Assembly (NCBI RefSeq): GCF_965208925.1
Contig: NZ_OZ242364.1
Span: forward strand, 868,001-932,000
From: Poriferisodalis sp965208925
GTDB taxonomy: Bacteria; Actinomycetota; Acidimicrobiia; Acidimicrobiales; Poriferisodalaceae
Length of the DNA stretch: 64,000 bases
Direction of reading: 5' to 3'
The stretch's first letter is position 1; every line of letters begins with the position of its first letter. A program made the position numbers and the translations under genes. The notes under the pieces were generated by a model. The model saw only the letters and a list, made by a program, of their open reading frames with translations, was not told the origin of the DNA and searched no databases. Shown in pieces: positions 20,310 through 28,965 of this stretch.

Positions 20310-20888
20310 CTAGGCGGTGCTGGCGGTCTCGGTGCCGATGGCGGGGATGCCCATGTCCTGGTAGGTGGCCATCGGGAAGTAGGGCACGCCGCGCTCGTCG
20401 AAGGAACGGCGGGCGTCATCGCCCCGGTCGGCCAGCGTGACGGCGGCCACCACCTGCGCGCCCGTCGCTTGCACGCTGTCGTAGGCCTTGAGGATCGAAC
20501 CGCCGGTGGTCACCACGTCGTCGATCAGCAGCACCCGGTGACCTTCGCCGATCCGGGTGCCCTCGACCAGCCGGTTGGTGCCCCGGCCCTTGGCTTCCTT
20601 GCGCACGATGAACCAGTTGGCCCCGCTCACCACGGCGATGGCGGCACACAGCGCATCCGCACCCAAGGTCAGCCCGCCGACGGCGTCGAATTCGACCCCC
20701 GCACCGGTCACCCGCTCAGTGATGGCCTCGGCCGCCAGCCGCAGGTCGTCGCCGGCGCCCAGCGCCACCTTGCCGTCAATGAAATAGCGGGAGTAGTTGC
20801 CCGAAGCGAGCTGCACCGGCTCGGGAAGCTCGGTGAGCCCCTGCGCCCGCAGTATCTCCAGCAGCCGCTCGCTCCGGTCCATCGTCAT
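20310..20888 (-). CDS. pyrE: orotate phosphoribosyltransferase
   Basis: Transfers phosphoribosyl from PRPP to orotate in de novo UMP synthesis. 192 residues from the ATG giving MTMDRSERLLEILRAQ; the frame extends further upstream, but family similarity starts here. The PRPP motif VLLIDDVVTTGGSI and the catalytic loop RKEAKGRGTNRLVEG are intact. The N-terminal substrate-binding SGNYSRYFIDGKVAL is also visible. It is the last gene of a minus-strand series with the CWB2-DUF3179 gene 80 bases upstream. Confidence 0.93.
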   Translation of the reverse strand: MTMDRSERLLEILRAQGLTELPEPVQLASGNYSRYFIDGKVALGAGDDLRLAAEAITERVTGAGVEFDAVGGLTLGADALCAAIAVVSGANWFIVRKEAKGRGTNRLVEGTRIGEGHRVLLIDDVVTTGGSILKAYDSVQATGAQVVAAVTLADRGDDARRSFDERGVPYFPMATYQDMGIPAIGTETASTA

Positions 20889-20968
20889 CGGCGTGCCCGC
20901 CCTTCTCACACGTTCGCGTCCTGCCGCTACAGGCTGGCCTGAGCCGTTCTGTACCGCAAGCAACCTGC

Positions 20969-22855
20969 TCAGGGAAGCAGTACGAGGGGATCCTTGTTGC
21001 CGGTGGCGTAGGTCGCCTTGAACTGCCGCCACGTCATGGTGCGCACAGATATCACCGTGAGCTGCTTGCCTGCGAGCTGACCCAGGATGGCCAGGCCGGT
21101 GCCGTGGCGCCACAGCGTCTCGGTCTGGCGGTCATAGATGAGCAGCGGCGGCGACGCATCAAAGGGGCCTTCGAGGTAACCCGACACGCCGAAGCTGAAG
21201 GTTCTGTCTCCCAGAGTCCGCCGGAACCCGACGGCTGTATTGCACGGCGGTCAGTAGGTGACAGCGACTGGCACGTCCCCGAACGTGTCGTTGATCACCT
21301 CGTGCGACGATACGGCGCTCACGGGATAGGCCCGCGTCTCGGACCCGACGGTCATCGCGAGCACATTGGCGCTGTCCCAGAGGTCGTACGTGCTCGCGGT
21401 CTGGAACGTCGGGACGTCGTCGGAGACGAAGCAGTCCTTGCCGCTGCATGCCCGCCGGATCGGGGTCAAATCGAGACCTGAGACCTTGGGGAAGTCCGCC
21501 GCACCCCAGTATTCGTGCGCTGTCTTGCCGCTGCCGTCATGAAACGCCGACTTGGTGACGTTGGGTGTGTCACCCGCCACTTGAGTCGGAGTGACGTAGA
21601 CAGGCTCCGGCAGGGTGGTCACCGGGTCGTCAGGCTGCGTCGTGCGGGGCCGAGTCGTGCCGGGCTGAGTCGTGACCGGCGGTTCCACGAAGACGAACCC
21701 AAAGCTGCGCTCAGGCACGAAGTCATCACTGCGCTTCTCGCGGAGCAGCGCCCGTGCTTCGCGGAGCGTAGAAGTGGGAACGGCGGTATATCCGCCGATT
21801 ATCAGTGCATGCTGGACTCTGAGCTGCGACTCGAGCCAGGTCGCAAAGTACCGCCCCTGGGGGGCGATACCTCGACCTCCGGGCAGCGCATCATCGAGCA
21901 CCAGCGTCGCGCCAAGCAGTCCCAGCAGCGGCGCTGCTGCCAGGCCATCGACGAAATCTGCTCCAGACACCGTCGCTGCGATCTCGCCAGGAAACTCGGG
22001 ATGGGTGAGGGCGAGTTCTCTCGCAACGCGTCCCGAGGTCTCGGCCGCGGTAGTACGCGAGAGCCATCTCACGTCCAATCCGGCATCGCGGAGCACCCGT
22101 GCAACCCCGAAAGACAGCGCGCCCTGCCTCGCGACCACGACCGCGTGGGAGACATCGAGCTCAGCGAGCAGCTCGGCAACCTCCGCGGCGGGGTACCGCG
22201 CGCCTGTCAACACGATCGGATGGGGTCCGGCCCACGCAGCAGGACCCACAGCGAGCGCGTCGGCCCATTCGACGCCGGACACCACCAACGCCGTACGGCG
22301 ACCCAGCCAGCCTCCGATTCCGTCCTTGCCGATCCGGCGCGCCACCGCGGCGGCGGTGGCGTACCGGTCGGCACCCGCAATTCGCTCGACCGTAATGTCC
22401 AGTTCGGTGAGCTCCGCTTCGACGTCAGCGTTGACAGCAGCCGTTCCGCCGACGATGACGACATGGCGCGTCCAGCCATCCACCAGCCGCTGACGGGTGG
22501 GGTCGGGCAGCGTGTCGCGCTCGGTGAACAGCACGGTCGCCCGCAGCAGTCCAGCAAGTCCCGCGGCCGACAGAGCATCAGCGAACGAGCGCCCTGACAC
22601 CAGCACCACGGTGGCCAGCGACCCGCCGTTGTCCCGGAACCGTGACGCAGTCGCCGCAGCAGTCTCGAAGCGATCCCGCCCGCTGATCCGCTCAACGTTG
22701 CCCCTGATCTCCGCCGCGTCAGACGTGCCGGCAGGCACGCCGGTCAGGACAGCGCCGACGACAGAAATCGACAACAACGTGACGATCGCCCGGCGCCACG
22801 ATCGGCCACCGGCCGGCGCACGTCGCGGCGTGAGCGGCGATTCGGCATCGCTCAT
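20969..22855 (-). CDS. CWB2 - DUF3179 fusion with in-frame UGA (candidate selenoprotein)
   Basis: Read through a single in-frame TGA (21253-21251) this is a 628-residue secreted protein: signal/anchor region, three CWB2 repeats (about residues 50-340; ISGRDRFETAAATASRF, IAGADRYATAAAVARRI), a Pro/Thr linker (about 400-420), then a DUF3179 domain. In that family the sequence after HEVINDTFGDVPVAVTY continues CPLCN. Here the codon for that first Cys is TGA, followed by PPCNTAVGF, and the domain carries on in the same frame to IYDRQTETLWRHG and LVLLP. Everything downstream of the TGA is conserved and open for 93 codons. A hairpin suited to selenocysteine insertion follows. The alternative is a one-base nonsense change from TGC or TGT. 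DUF3179 function is not established. The upstream neighbour is a thioredoxin-fold lipoprotein. Confidence 0.65.
21218..21250 (-). promoter_or_regulatory. bSECIS-like hairpin downstream of the in-frame UGA
   Basis: On the coding strand the TGA is followed by 16 bases, then CCGTCGG, loop GTT, CCGGCGG. All seven stem positions pair (one G-U) and the apical loop starts with G, 23 bases after the UGA. Known bacterial SECIS elements need a hairpin with a guanosine early in the apical loop roughly 16-37 bases after the UGA. The fit is good, but hairpins of this size arise easily in GC-rich coding DNA. Confidence 0.5.
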
Positions 22856-22933
22856 ACAGCGAGAGCATATGCAGAGCTACTCATGCAGATATGTCAGCCG
22901 CTCAGCGAGGAACCGCTCCCTCGATTGCCCTGC

Positions 22934-23719
22934 CTAACCGAGCGGTCCGAAGTACCGATTGGCGAATTCGAAGATCAAATCCGCCGTCATCAAGCCGCTG
23001 TAGGTGTCGAGAATCGCGCCGTCCGGCGATACGAACACCGTGGTCGGCATGCCGAGCGCGCCGACCGCCTCATACAGACCCGCTTCGTCCATGCCGGTCG
23101 GATAGGTGACTCCCGTGGCCGCGATCATCTGGGTCGCATCGGCCACGGAATCGTTCCGGGCGAGTCCCAGCACCGCAACCTGGTGCCCGTGCCGCCGCCA
23201 GAACTCCTCGAAGTCGGGCATCTCCGCAACGCACGGACTGCACCACGATGCGAAGAAGTTGACCAGCAGCGCGCAGCCTGCATAACCCGACAGCGAACCC
23301 GCTGACCCGTCAAAGCCGACGAAGGTGAACGCGTGAGCGCCCTCGGGGTCAGTGGCGGACACCGGCTTCAACGGGTCGACCACCCGGCACCCCGCAGCCT
23401 CAGTGCCGGCTTCGGCTGCGCCGTCCGGCCGGACGTCGGTCGTTCCCGTCGCAGATGCCTCTGTGGTGGAGACGGGTGGAGACGTCGGTTCGATCGGAGC
23501 CTCGGGTGACGATGCGGGCGTAGGCGCCAGCGAGGTCGGCGCCGACGAGGTGAGCGCTGGCGAGGTCGGCACTGCCGAGGTCAACGATGGCGATGCGAGT
23601 GCTGCGGATGTCGGCGCAGCCGACCTCGGCGCTGTGGCACCGCTGCACGCCACCGACAGCACGCAAAGCGCGATGACCGCAGCCGACCGCCGTAGCTCAC
23701 GCGTTGAACGGCGCTGCAT
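22934..23719 (-). CDS. TlpA/ResA-like thioredoxin-fold lipoprotein
   Basis: 261 residues. The N-terminus ends in a lipobox-like VLSVAC (about residue 25), so it is probably a membrane-anchored lipoprotein outside the cytoplasm. A long Ala/Ser/Thr/Pro linker (about 26-105) leads to a redoxin domain with NFFASWCSPCVAEMPDFEEF, the CxxC active site, and the cis-Pro region ALGMPTTVFVSPDG. It reduces or isomerises thiols of exported proteins. Its position 78 bases upstream of the UGA/CxxC DUF3179 protein suggests a shared extracytoplasmic redox task. It starts 34 bases after the sigma-factor stop. Confidence 0.88.
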   Translation of the reverse strand: MQRRSTRELRRSAAVIALCVLSVACSGATAPRSAAPTSAALASPSLTSAVPTSPALTSSAPTSLAPTPASSPEAPIEPTSPPVSTTEASATGTTDVRPDGAAEAGTEAAGCRVVDPLKPVSATDPEGAHAFTFVGFDGSAGSLSGYAGCALLVNFFASWCSPCVAEMPDFEEFWRRHGHQVAVLGLARNDSVADATQMIAATGVTYPTGMDEAGLYEAVGALGMPTTVFVSPDGAILDTYSGLMTADLIFEFANRYFGPLG

Positions 23720-23753
23720 CTCGGCGGTGTGAACCTGGGCGCGACCGCAGCCG

Positions 23754-25511
23754 TTACTGGGTGAGGGTGATGGCGAGCGAGGCGGGCATGCCTTCGCTGT
23801 CGAGGGTGAGCGTGCCTGACAAATCGCCTCGCTCGGCGAGCGGCAGCGATTCGGTGCCTGTGGCGGTGAAGAAGCCGGTCATGGCCAGCGAGCCGTCGGC
23901 GTTGGCGGTGCCACGGGCAGCCAGGCGCATCTCGGCGGACGTGCCGTCGTCACCGGGGGCGAAGACCAGCAGGGCGCTGAAGCGACGCTCGTCGACCGCA
24001 GCATCAGCCGCCTGAAGCGACGCCGTGCTGGGCACGACCACCGCCACCGACTTGTTCATGGTCTCGGTCTCGACGATCTCGCCGTCGTCGGTGGTCGTCG
24101 TTGTGGTGGTGGTCACGGTCAGCGACAGCGTGCCGGCGACGTCGTAACGGTCGGCACCGGCGGGCATGAACGTGAGATCTGCGCCTTCGACACTGCTCGT
24201 GGCAACCACGGTCACCACCGGCTTGGCCACAACAGCGGCCTTGGGCTCGTCGGCCACCTCCGTCTCGATGACCGCTTGGGCGCCAGCCTCGCTGGCCTGC
24301 TGATCGACGACCTCGCCGCCGCCTTCGGTGCCGGACACCGCCGACGCAGCCCCGGCGGCAGCCGCCGTCGAGGAATCCTCAGTCAACGACGTGTCGTCGG
24401 CGGTGACTGTTGCAACCGCAGCTTCTTCCCGCTCGGCCTGCACCACCGCCGTCGCCTGCGGTTCGTCGGCCGGTGCGGCAGCCTCTTCTTGCGCCACCAC
24501 TGCGGCAGCAGCCGGCGCCGACTCGGTCTCGACAGCAACCGGTGCGGTCTCGACCGCCTCTGACACGTCGGCAGCAGGCACCACCACCGGCGCGTCGGGC
24601 GCCGGCAGCTCCACGGCAAGCGGCGTCAGCACTTCCACCACCGAGTCGGGCAGCACCCGCTCGGTCGCCTTGTGAACCGGCGAATCCACCGTCGGGGTGA
24701 TGACCGCGGTGGCAAGCCCGAAACCGACAGCGGCCTTGGCCACCACCGGCACACCCGTGGTGGCCGCGTTGGCCACAGCGGCGGCTGCACGCGAGGCAAC
24801 CGGCGCCGCCTCGGTCAGCAGCGGCATAGCAGAAGCCATCGACGACTGGGCAGCCGACGTCTGGGCGGCAGCAGAGCCAGCGGTGGACCCGTGGCCGGCA
24901 ACAGCCGACGCAGCTCGCTCGCCACGGCGCAGCAGCCCGATGAGGGCCACCGGCATGGCGGCTGCCAGCTTCAGCGCAGCCCGCACCGCGTTGCGAGCCC
25001 GCGACACCCGTGCTCGGGCGTTGTCCTCAGACACACCGGCCCTGGCAGCAACCTCCTCGTAGCTCAGCTCCTCGACGAAGCGCATCATCAGCGCTTCGCG
25101 GTACTGCTCGGACAGGTTGTCGACGGCGTCCATCAGCTCGGCGTCGTCGAACTCCAGCCCGAGCTCGGCCTCGGTGGTCGACGGCGGGTTCAGCGCCTGG
25201 TCGTTGGAAGCAAACCGCTCGGTCTTCTCGTGCTCGCGCCGCTTGCGGTTGCCCTCGTCGCTGCAGACATTCGACAGGATGCGGTGCAGCCACGGCCCCA
25301 CCAGGTAGTTGCCGTTGAAGCGAGGCATGGCGCGCAGCGCCCGAACCAAGGCCTCCTGCACAGCATCCTCGGCCGCCTCGGGGCAGCCGAGCTTGCGGCG
25401 CGCGTGACCGAGCAGCTGGGGCCGGTACTCCCGCACCAGCTCGGCGAACGCTTCGTCGTCGCCGGCTTGGTACGCGAGCACCAGATCTCGGTCTTCAAGG
25501 CGCAGGGCCAT
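23754..25511 (-). CDS. ECF RNA polymerase sigma factor with long C-terminal extension
   Basis: 585 residues. Residues 1-190 form an ECF sigma factor: region 2 (FAELVREYRPQLLGHARRKL, AAEDAVQEALVRALR, PWLHRILSNVCSDEGNRKRR) and region 4 (LSEQYREALMMRFVEELSYE, VAARAGVSEDNARARVSRAR). Then come a hydrophobic segment (LKLAAAMPVALIGLLRR), a second one near residue 260 (AKAAVGFGLATAVITP), a 130-residue Ala/Val/Glu-rich linker and a C-terminal beta-rich domain (DRYDVAGTLSLTVT onward). A sigma factor with a built-in membrane segment and possibly external domain could sense directly, replacing a separate anti-sigma factor; that is inference. No anti-sigma gene is adjacent. It heads the series with the redoxin, DUF3179 and pyrE genes. 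Confidence 0.85.
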   Translation of the reverse strand: MALRLEDRDLVLAYQAGDDEAFAELVREYRPQLLGHARRKLGCPEAAEDAVQEALVRALRAMPRFNGNYLVGPWLHRILSNVCSDEGNRKRREHEKTERFASNDQALNPPSTTEAELGLEFDDAELMDAVDNLSEQYREALMMRFVEELSYEEVAARAGVSEDNARARVSRARNAVRAALKLAAAMPVALIGLLRRGERAASAVAGHGSTAGSAAAQTSAAQSSMASAMPLLTEAAPVASRAAAAVANAATTGVPVVAKAAVGFGLATAVITPTVDSPVHKATERVLPDSVVEVLTPLAVELPAPDAPVVVPAADVSEAVETAPVAVETESAPAAAAVVAQEEAAAPADEPQATAVVQAEREEAAVATVTADDTSLTEDSSTAAAAGAASAVSGTEGGGEVVDQQASEAGAQAVIETEVADEPKAAVVAKPVVTVVATSSVEGADLTFMPAGADRYDVAGTLSLTVTTTTTTTTDDGEIVETETMNKSVAVVVPSTASLQAADAAVDERRFSALLVFAPGDDGTSAEMRLAARGTANADGSLAMTGFFTATGTESLPLAERGDLSGTLTLDSEGMPASLAITLTQ

Positions 25512-25671
25512 GGCAGGTTCTCAGGGTCGCAGGCAGAGGCCCGTACGGCCTCTCATGCATCGATGCTACCGCGGCCCCCGACCAAGCTTGCCGTCACATT
25601 TCGCCCACGCCGGAAGTTGCGGGCGGCCCGAATCGCACGGCGTCGCAGCACAGTCGGCGGCAACGATCCAG

Positions 25672-28600
25672 CTAGGAGTTGCGGGTGATGGACACAGTGT
25701 GCGCCTCGCCGTCGTCGGCGACCACGGTGATCGTGTAGCCCCGAACGGTCACCGACTCGCCGGCTTCCAGCACCGGGAAGTCGTCGACCTGGCCATTGCC
25801 GGTGTCACCTGCGACCTTCAGCGGGAGGGCGCCCGTGCCGAGCCAGCTGTCGACGGTGTACACGAGCACGCCCTCGGTGATGAGGCGGGGAAAGGTGGTG
25901 CTGGCGCCCGTGTCGGCGGCCTCGAAGTACCGACCGGCGTCGTACCCGAGCTTGCGCCGGCTCTCGATCACGATCATCTCGTGGGTGCTGAGCGGGATGG
26001 CCGCCATCGCCACCGCATCGCCTGGCCGCGCGACCGGCGACAGCGTCACGGCGGCTTCCTCGGCGCTGGTGCAGCTCACCTGCGACTCGTCCAGCCAGCC
26101 GAGCTGCCAGCGGCTCCACGCCAGCATCTCCTCGATGCGCAGGTGGTGCCGGTGCGACGTGGCGGTGCCGCCGTTCGGATAGGTCCACACGTGGGCCAGC
26201 CGGGGGTCATGCTCGGCGGCCAGGTACCACGACCACATGTTCATGCGCCCCCACTCCGCGGCAACCCACGTCATGCCCGCCGGCGCTTCGGGCCGGGCGT
26301 GCCGGCTGCCGTCGTACGGGTACAGGTCTGCGAGGCCGAGGTTGTGCGTGATCTCGTGCGACGCCACCGATCCCCAGGTGTAGGGCTCGCGCTCCTCGGC
26401 GTGGCGCACGCTGTTGATGAGCGTCGAAGGCCACGACCCGTCCAGTGCTCTGACGCCCGGGTGAGCGAAGCCGCCCCCGCCGAAGAGGCTGCTGGGCAGG
26501 ATCACCATGACGGCGTCGACGCCGGCCAGGTCGACGTGCGGCTCGGCCAGCTCGATTGCATGGACGATGGCCGACGTGTTCACCGCCTGGTTGCCGAACA
26601 CGTTCACGGTCATGAACGCGGTGGAGTCGTTGCCGGCCCGCAGCCACGCAGGATGCGCCACGAACTCCACATCGAGCCGGCCGTAGCTCACGGCTTCCAG
26701 GTAGTCCTCCACGTAGGGCAGTCCCTGCGCTGCTTCATCCTGGGTGGTGTGGGCGGCCTGGGCGTCGGGGAAGTCCAGGAACAGCGCGGCAACCCGCAGT
26801 GTTCCGGTCGACGGCACTGCCCAGTCGTCCAGCGGGAACCCGGCAGTGGTGCCCCACACTCCGCCCGGCCGGCATGCCTCGGCGCCGCCCTCGACTGGCT
26901 CGCCGCTCGCCCCCGAGACGTACAGCCGGTGCTTGCCGCCGGTCTCGATGGTGTGGAAGGCGATGAGCTGGCCGTCGGGCGACCAGCGGGGCGCCAGCAC
27001 CTGGTCGGTCGAGCTGAAGACGATCTCCTCGTGCAGTCCCGTGGTGTCTGCGGTGGTCAGCATGTTGACGCCGTCGCGAGCGCGGATGAACGCGATCCGC
27101 GTGCCGTCGGGCGACCACGACAGCCCGCCGGGCCAGGCGACCGGGGCGATGGCGCGGCGGGGATTCGTTCCGTCGGCAGCGGCAACCATGAGGATGCTCC
27201 CGGCGGCGTAGGCGAGCTGCGTGCCGTCGGGCGAGAACGCAGCACTGAAGTTCTGCCGGCCCTCGGTGGTCACGGCCTCGAGACCGGCGCCCGCAGGCGA
27301 CATGCGCATGATGTGCCGCGCGCCGCCCGCCGCCCGATCGAACACGATCGTCTCGCCGTCGGGCGACCAGCGCGGCGACGCGTCCCGGCCGGTGCCGCTG
27401 GTCAGCTGCACCGGGTCGGTGCCGTCAGCGCCGACGGTCCAGATGTGGGCCACCCATCGGCTGCCGTCCTGGTAGCCCCTCACATAGGCGATCCTGGTTC
27501 CGTCGGGAGACCACGCGGCAGACGAGAGGTAGGCGCCGGCGGAGGGCACCAGCCGCTGCCGGTTCGTGCCGTCGTTGCCCATCGTCCACAGCGAGCCGTT
27601 CTCGGAGTAGACGATCCGGCTGCAGTCGGGCGACCAGGCGGGGTCTTCGGCGTTGGCGGACGGCACGAAGATGCGTGGCTCATCGGAGATGTCGCCGCCG
27701 CAGGTGCCCGCCGGCAGCACGACGGGTGCCGCTGCGCTGTCGTCGTCTTCGGCGGCCTCGTCGGCTTCTCCGGAATCCTCGGCTTCTTCGGGTTCGGGTT
27801 CGGGCGGGTCGAGGTAGGTGTCGATCGCCGCTTGCGATATGGCTGCGTTGCCGCCGAACACACGGACGTCGACCGCTGTGTGTGCCGTGCGTGCCGTATC
27901 GAGGAACGCGGCGGTGTCGGCGGGAATCCGGGCAGGGTCGGCCAGCACCAGCGGGGCGCACAGCCGCCCGAGCAGCGGCGCCGCGCTGAACGAGTCGAAC
28001 GGCACCCGCGCTCGGGCCAGGCCGATCGTGCTGCTGGAGAAGCACGGCTCGTCGGCAGCGTCGCCGTAGCGGCCCTGCACCAGCTCGGCGGCCTTGACCG
28101 CCGTGTCGTAGCGCGTGGCGCCGGCCAGCCGGGTCACCGAGATGCCGAGCGCCGCGATCGACGTCTCCACTGTCTCCGACAGCGCGGCGGGACCGCCCAT
28201 CAGCACCACATGGGAGATGCCCGCCGCCGACAGATACCCCGCCACCCCCGCGTGCAGCTCGTCTCGCTGGGTCAGCAGCACCGGGTGCGCTCCGCGTGCC
28301 GCAAACGGACCCGCCACCAGCGCATCGGCGAACACGTCTCCGTTGGCGATGATCGCCGTGGCGCCGTGACCGGGCAGTTCCCCCACCGGCGAGACCCGCC
28401 GTGCGGCCACCACCCCCGTGGCGAAGCGGTCGACCCGGCCGATGCGTTCCACCGAGATGCCCAGAGCTTCCAGTGCAGCTTCCACGGCGGCACCCACCGC
28501 ATCTGCGCCGCCGGTGCTGCCCACCACCACCGCGTCGGTCACGCCGGTGCGCTTCAGGAATGCCGCTGCGTCGGCGCGCAGCTCTCCCGGCGGGGTCATC

Positions 28601-28914
28601 AGCACTGGCGCGTCGAGCGCTCCCGCAATGGGCGCGGCCACCACTGCGTCAGGCCAGCTCCGGCCCGACACCATGACCACCGATGCCAGCGAGCCCCCCG
28701 CCTCCGCGGCGAACGCCTCGGCCACCTCCAGCGACGTGGCGTAGCGGTCGGCACCGCCGTAGCGCGTGAACTCGACACTGGCGACTTCAGCCGTCTGCTC
28801 GGTCTGTGCCGCTGCCGGCGCCGCTGGAAGCACTAGCACTGCAGCCGCGACCGCCACCGCACAGACGGCGGCAGCACGGGAGCGACGCATCCGGTTGAAG
28901 ATAGTTGTTGGCAT
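25672..28914 (-). CDS. secreted CWB2 - beta-propeller - M6-like metallopeptidase
   Basis: 1080 residues. A signal peptide (AAVCAVAVAAAVLVLPAAPA) precedes three CWB2 repeats (about 50-375; GADRYATSLEVAEAF, VDRFATGVVAARRV, GATRYDTAVKAAELV), an acidic linker and about seven PD40/TolB-type blades (about 410-690), recognisable by repeated WSPDGTRIAY-like motifs. A peptidase region follows, with ASHEITHNLGLADLYPYDG (HExxH about residues 853-857), as in M6 immune-inhibitor-A-like proteases. Predicted to be a wall-anchored protease. The next gene upstream (28966-33078) is a paralogue with the same domain order, so this is a tandem duplication. Confidence 0.87.
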   Translation of the reverse strand: MPTTIFNRMRRSRAAAVCAVAVAAAVLVLPAAPAAAQTEQTAEVASVEFTRYGGADRYATSLEVAEAFAAEAGGSLASVVMVSGRSWPDAVVAAPIAGALDAPVLMTPPGELRADAAAFLKRTGVTDAVVVGSTGGADAVGAAVEAALEALGISVERIGRVDRFATGVVAARRVSPVGELPGHGATAIIANGDVFADALVAGPFAARGAHPVLLTQRDELHAGVAGYLSAAGISHVVLMGGPAALSETVETSIAALGISVTRLAGATRYDTAVKAAELVQGRYGDAADEPCFSSSTIGLARARVPFDSFSAAPLLGRLCAPLVLADPARIPADTAAFLDTARTAHTAVDVRVFGGNAAISQAAIDTYLDPPEPEPEEAEDSGEADEAAEDDDSAAAPVVLPAGTCGGDISDEPRIFVPSANAEDPAWSPDCSRIVYSENGSLWTMGNDGTNRQRLVPSAGAYLSSAAWSPDGTRIAYVRGYQDGSRWVAHIWTVGADGTDPVQLTSGTGRDASPRWSPDGETIVFDRAAGGARHIMRMSPAGAGLEAVTTEGRQNFSAAFSPDGTQLAYAAGSILMVAAADGTNPRRAIAPVAWPGGLSWSPDGTRIAFIRARDGVNMLTTADTTGLHEEIVFSSTDQVLAPRWSPDGQLIAFHTIETGGKHRLYVSGASGEPVEGGAEACRPGGVWGTTAGFPLDDWAVPSTGTLRVAALFLDFPDAQAAHTTQDEAAQGLPYVEDYLEAVSYGRLDVEFVAHPAWLRAGNDSTAFMTVNVFGNQAVNTSAIVHAIELAEPHVDLAGVDAVMVILPSSLFGGGGFAHPGVRALDGSWPSTLINSVRHAEEREPYTWGSVASHEITHNLGLADLYPYDGSRHARPEAPAGMTWVAAEWGRMNMWSWYLAAEHDPRLAHVWTYPNGGTATSHRHHLRIEEMLAWSRWQLGWLDESQVSCTSAEEAAVTLSPVARPGDAVAMAAIPLSTHEMIVIESRRKLGYDAGRYFEAADTGASTTFPRLITEGVLVYTVDSWLGTGALPLKVAGDTGNGQVDDFPVLEAGESVTVRGYTITVVADDGEAHTVSITRNS

Positions 28915-28965
28915 TACTCGACGCCCGCAGGCCGAGCCTCCCCCGGAGCCGGCGGGCTCAGCGGC

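Noticed and set aside
20969..22855. Calling the DUF3179 gene a simple pseudogene
   Set aside because: Not excluded, but one TGA exactly at a Cys position, an otherwise intact downstream frame and a well-placed hairpin favour keeping selenocysteine as the lead hypothesis.
25510..28836. 1108-codon plus-strand open frame
   Set aside because: Antisense to the CWB2-propeller-peptidase gene, whose signal peptide, repeats and HExxH are clear.
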